Origin: Ruegeria sp. ANG-S4
GTDB taxonomy: Bacteria > Pseudomonadota > Alphaproteobacteria > Rhodobacterales > Rhodobacteraceae
Length of the DNA: 64,000 bases
Assembly (NCBI RefSeq): GCF_000814005.1
Contig: NZ_JWLK01000001.1
Location: 1,240,001 to 1,304,000, forward strand
Direction of reading: 5' to 3'
Part shown: piece by piece, positions 61,799 to 64,000 of the stretch
Layout: each line of letters opens with the position of its first letter
Numbering within the stretch: position 1 is the first letter of the stretch
Program-made: the position numbers and the translations under genes
Notes under the pieces: model-generated
The model's input: the letters and a program-made list of their open reading frames with translations, nothing else
Told to the model about the DNA's origin: nothing
Databases searched by the model: none

Positions 61799-63090
61799 CT
61801 GAGATTTTCGCAGAAGAATTCCGCGACACTCCGTACTGGTGGCAGACAACGCCGCTGAGCGATACGCCGACACCCGCTTTGCCTTCGCACGCTGATGCAG
61901 TGGTAATCGGCGCAGGCTACACGGGTTTACATGCGGCGCTTCAAATTGCGCGCGCCGGGCGCAGCACTGTGGTTCTGGAATCCGGTCCGCTTGGTTTTGG
62001 GTGTTCGACGCGAAATGGTGGACAGATCAGTACGTCGATTAAACCGTCTCTTGCCGAGTTGACCCACAAACACGGGGCGACGATTGCACGGCAGATTCTG
62101 TCCGATGGCCATAGCTCACGCAGGTTCGTCGAGGATTTTGTGAAAACGGAATCCATAGACTGCGATTTTCGGGTTTGCGGTCGCTTTCATGCCGCCCATT
62201 CCCCAAAGGCATTTGAGCAACTCAAGGCAAGTGCAGAAAATCAGCCCGAAGGGTTCGAAGTTCCGGTTACATTGGTCCCGCGCCGCGCACAGCAGAGCGA
62301 GATTGGCAGTGACCTTTATCACGGCGGGGCGATCTATCACGACCACGCGGCGCTTGATCCCGGTCGTTATCATGCGGGCCTTGTGGCGCTTTGCCTTGAA
62401 GCAGGCGTAACTTTCCTGCCGCATACTGAGGCGACCGGCATGTCCGAAGACGGGCAGGGCACGAAAATCACGACTGCGCGCGGCCAGATATCTGCCCGGG
62501 ACGTTGTATTGGCAACAAACGGATACTCCGGATCGCTGTCCAAGTGGCACCAGCGTCGAATCATACCTGTCGGCAGCTACATCATCGCGACAGAGGAATT
62601 GCCGTCGGCCTTGATGGACGAGCTATTCCCTAAGAACCGTATCATGTCGGACAGTCGAAAGGTCGTTTACTACTACCGTTCCTCACCGGATCGAAAACGT
62701 ATCCTGTTCGGTGGTCGGGTCAGTGCGACCGAGACCGACACCGTCAGCAGCGCAAAACGGCTGCATGCAGAACTTGTGCGCATTTTTCCACAAATTCAGG
62801 CGTGCAAGGTGACGCATTCCTGGATGGGTTTTGTCGGCTATACCTTTGACTCGCTTGCCCACACAGGCAAAAACGGGAACGTTCACTACGCAATGGGTTA
62901 TTGTGGCTCTGGCGTTGGAATGGCAAGCTATCTGGGGATGAAAGCGGGTCTTCGCGTCGTGGGCGCCGCAGACGCCGGAACAGGTATTGCCGAAGCCGAA
63001 TTCCCAACCCGACCGCTTTACAATGGCAAGCCTTGGTTTTTGCCTGCAGCGGTCGAGTACTATCGAATTAAAGACAGGATTGGTATGTAG
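61795..63090 (+). CDS. FAD-dependent oxidoreductase (PuuB/OrdL, DAO family)
   Basis: A 431-residue flavoprotein. The start is taken as TTG 61795 because AAGGAAAG lies about six bases before it and TTGA overlaps the previous stop; ATG 61777 is also in frame. The FAD motif is AVVIGAGYTGLHAALQIA, then CSTRNGGQISTSI, and the C-terminal domain has HSWMGFVGYTFDSLAH and GYCGSGVGMASYLG. This matches gamma-glutamylputrescine oxidase-type enzymes, which oxidise amines. The pairing with a PotD-like binding protein and a MocR regulator supports an amine substrate. Confidence 0.9.
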   Translation: MTEIFAEEFRDTPYWWQTTPLSDTPTPALPSHADAVVIGAGYTGLHAALQIARAGRSTVVLESGPLGFGCSTRNGGQISTSIKPSLAELTHKHGATIARQILSDGHSSRRFVEDFVKTESIDCDFRVCGRFHAAHSPKAFEQLKASAENQPEGFEVPVTLVPRRAQQSEIGSDLYHGGAIYHDHAALDPGRYHAGLVALCLEAGVTFLPHTEATGMSEDGQGTKITTARGQISARDVVLATNGYSGSLSKWHQRRIIPVGSYIIATEELPSALMDELFPKNRIMSDSRKVVYYYRSSPDRKRILFGGRVSATETDTVSSAKRLHAELVRIFPQIQACKVTHSWMGFVGYTFDSLAHTGKNGNVHYAMGYCGSGVGMASYLGMKAGLRVVGAADAGTGIAEAEFPTRPLYNGKPWFLPAAVEYYRIKDRIGM

Positions 63091-63102
63091 GGCAGTATAA
63101 AT

Positions 63103-63166
63103 TGGATTGCTATCAAGCTGAAAATGGACCTTTCAGACCCGGCAATTCGACAGTGTAATTTGGACT
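63103..63166 (+). promoter_or_regulatory. MocR operator candidate: repeated TGGAYY boxes before the binding-protein gene
   Basis: TGGATT (63103-63108, within AATTGGATT) and TGGACC (63125-63130, within AAAATGGACCTT) lie 22 bases apart, as in the operator at 60468-60495. A third TGGACT is at 63161-63166. These boxes separate the oxidoreductase stop (63090) from the next start (63232), so the importer is likely a second target of the same regulator. Confidence 0.6.
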
Positions 63167-63231
63167 ATCGTCTCAAAAACAAAAAAATCCGGATCAAACT
63201 CGCGATTACATTTCTAGTGGGAGAACAGACA

Positions 63232-64000
63232 ATGAAAAACTCGATCAAGCTGATGCTTACCGGGACGGCCTTTGCGCTGGTGGCGGGTTCGGCGGCCTCT
63301 GCCGAAACACTTCGCCTTTTGACATGGGGCAGTTACGCGCCGGAAGAGGTGATCCGCCAGTTCGAAGCCGAGTATCCTGACATTGATGTCGAGGTGACGT
63401 TTTCGAACAACGAGGAAATGATCGCCAAGCTCCGGGCGACAGGTGGGTCCGGTTACGATCTGGCACAGCCCAGCCATGACCGCATTTTCGCCGCGCAGTT
63501 GGAGTACAACATCTATAAGCCGCTTGATCTTTCGCAGATCGACACTTCGGTCATGCAGACCAACCTTTTGGATGGAGTCAAGGCCAACACCACGATCGAA
63601 GGCGAGGTCTATGCCGTGCCGCACCAGTGGGGCACATCCGGCGTTATGACCAATATGGCCGAGGCGCCCGACGTAACCGGTTGGAATGACCTTTGCGACC
63701 CGGCCTACAAGGGCCGCACGTCAATGCGCCTGCGTCGGACCATTCTGTTGGGTACGGCCTTCGGCATGGGAATGAACCCGTTCGAACTCTATAACGATCT
63801 GGACGCCTATCAGGGGATGCTTGATCAGGTCACGGAAAAGCTGATCGCGTGCAAAGGCAACATCAAGACATATTGGACAGGCGGCGACGACCTGCAAAGC
63901 CTGATGTTGTCGGGCGAAGTCGTTGTATCAGAGACCTGGGATTCAACGGCCTTCCGTCTTTACAGCGAAAACCCGGAGATCGTGTTCGTACCGCCGGAAA
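63232..64000 (+). CDS. PotD-like ABC transporter substrate-binding protein (3' end outside window)
   Basis: The frame from ATG 63232 (GGGAGA upstream) stays open to the window edge, giving 256 visible residues. A signal peptide ends at SAASA|ETLRL. LRLLTWGSYAPEEVIRQFE, GSGYDLAQPSHDRIF, YAVPHQWGTSGVMTN and GDDLQSLMLSGEVVVSETWDS are characteristic of spermidine/putrescine-type binding proteins. It should capture a polyamine or related cationic amine for an ABC importer encoded beyond the edge. Confidence 0.9.
   Translation, partial: MKNSIKLMLTGTAFALVAGSAASAETLRLLTWGSYAPEEVIRQFEAEYPDIDVEVTFSNNEEMIAKLRATGGSGYDLAQPSHDRIFAAQLEYNIYKPLDLSQIDTSVMQTNLLDGVKANTTIEGEVYAVPHQWGTSGVMTNMAEAPDVTGWNDLCDPAYKGRTSMRLRRTILLGTAFGMGMNPFELYNDLDAYQGMLDQVTEKLIACKGNIKTYWTGGDDLQSLMLSGEVVVSETWDSTAFRLYSENPEIVFVPPE

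Overview
The window is one stretch of a mid-to-high GC alphaproteobacterial chromosome, most likely a marine Rhodobacteraceae (Roseobacter-group) member. The reasons are the gene families and their mixture: TRAP transporters, many GntR regulators, enolase-superfamily dehydratases, a photolyase cluster beside tspO, and phn-type importers. Translation is heavily coupled: neighbours commonly share ATGA, GTGA or TTGA. I saw no rRNA, tRNA, CRISPR array, insertion sequence or phage gene. The taxonomic placement is an inference, not a search result.

Bases 1-32200 form a large sugar-acid catabolic island. A plus-strand operon at 1-3837 holds the end of an RbsC-type sugar permease, a mandelate-racemase-type enolase, a zinc alcohol dehydrogenase and KduD. 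A minus-strand operon (10727 to 4496) holds three Gfo/Idh/MocA oxidoreductases, mannonate dehydratase UxuA, a beta-hydroxyacid dehydrogenase and a TIM-barrel isomerase. UxaC and a fructuronate-reductase-like enzyme run plus at 10830-13391. A long minus-strand block (24396 to 13378) carries a TRAP importer with an embedded enolase gene, a phytanoyl-CoA-type dioxygenase, a UxaA-family dehydratase, another MocA enzyme, another beta-hydroxyacid dehydrogenase, an EamA transporter and KdgK. Together these convert glucuronate or galacturonate-type acids through mannonate or altronate to 2-keto-3-deoxygluconate and its phosphate. A GntR gene (24595) sits divergent to the TRAP genes. A DenD-like pair follows, then a plus-strand operon (27281-32215) that looks like the non-phosphorylative diketo-deoxy-aldonate route: IlvD-type dehydratase, SDR, FAH hydrolase, 2-hydroxyacid dehydrogenase and LysE exporter.

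Bases 32216-38300 hold a 340-base non-coding gap, a small secreted protein, TspO and a light-related cluster: a photolyase/cryptochrome, a 45-residue DUF2256-type zinc-ribbon-like protein, a FAD-binding photolyase-like protein whose alpha/beta-like domain seems to be at the wrong end, and a third photolyase-related protein. The first three are joined by ATGA overlaps.

Bases 38379-49701 hold a 2-hydroxyacid/glyoxylate-type module: a class V aminotransferase, a 957-residue FAD plus Fe-S dehydrogenase, two GntR regulators, an Ldh-family dehydrogenase, a NitT/TauT-type ABC importer and two FAH-family hydrolases. The substrate is unknown. Bases 49858-55794 hold a NUDIX hydrolase and a DeoR regulator with a PhnCDEE importer ending in a HAD phosphatase; no C-P lyase is present, so the cargo may be a phosphate ester. 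Bases 55999-58960 hold an aldo/keto reductase and a GMC oxidoreductase. From 58957 to the edge lies a MocR-type regulator divergent from an enolase-superfamily enzyme, a tiny SDR-like remnant ORF, an amine-oxidase-like flavoprotein and a PotD-like binding protein. The same pair of TGGAYY boxes, 22 bases apart, precedes both plus-strand units there and is the clearest regulatory prediction in the window.
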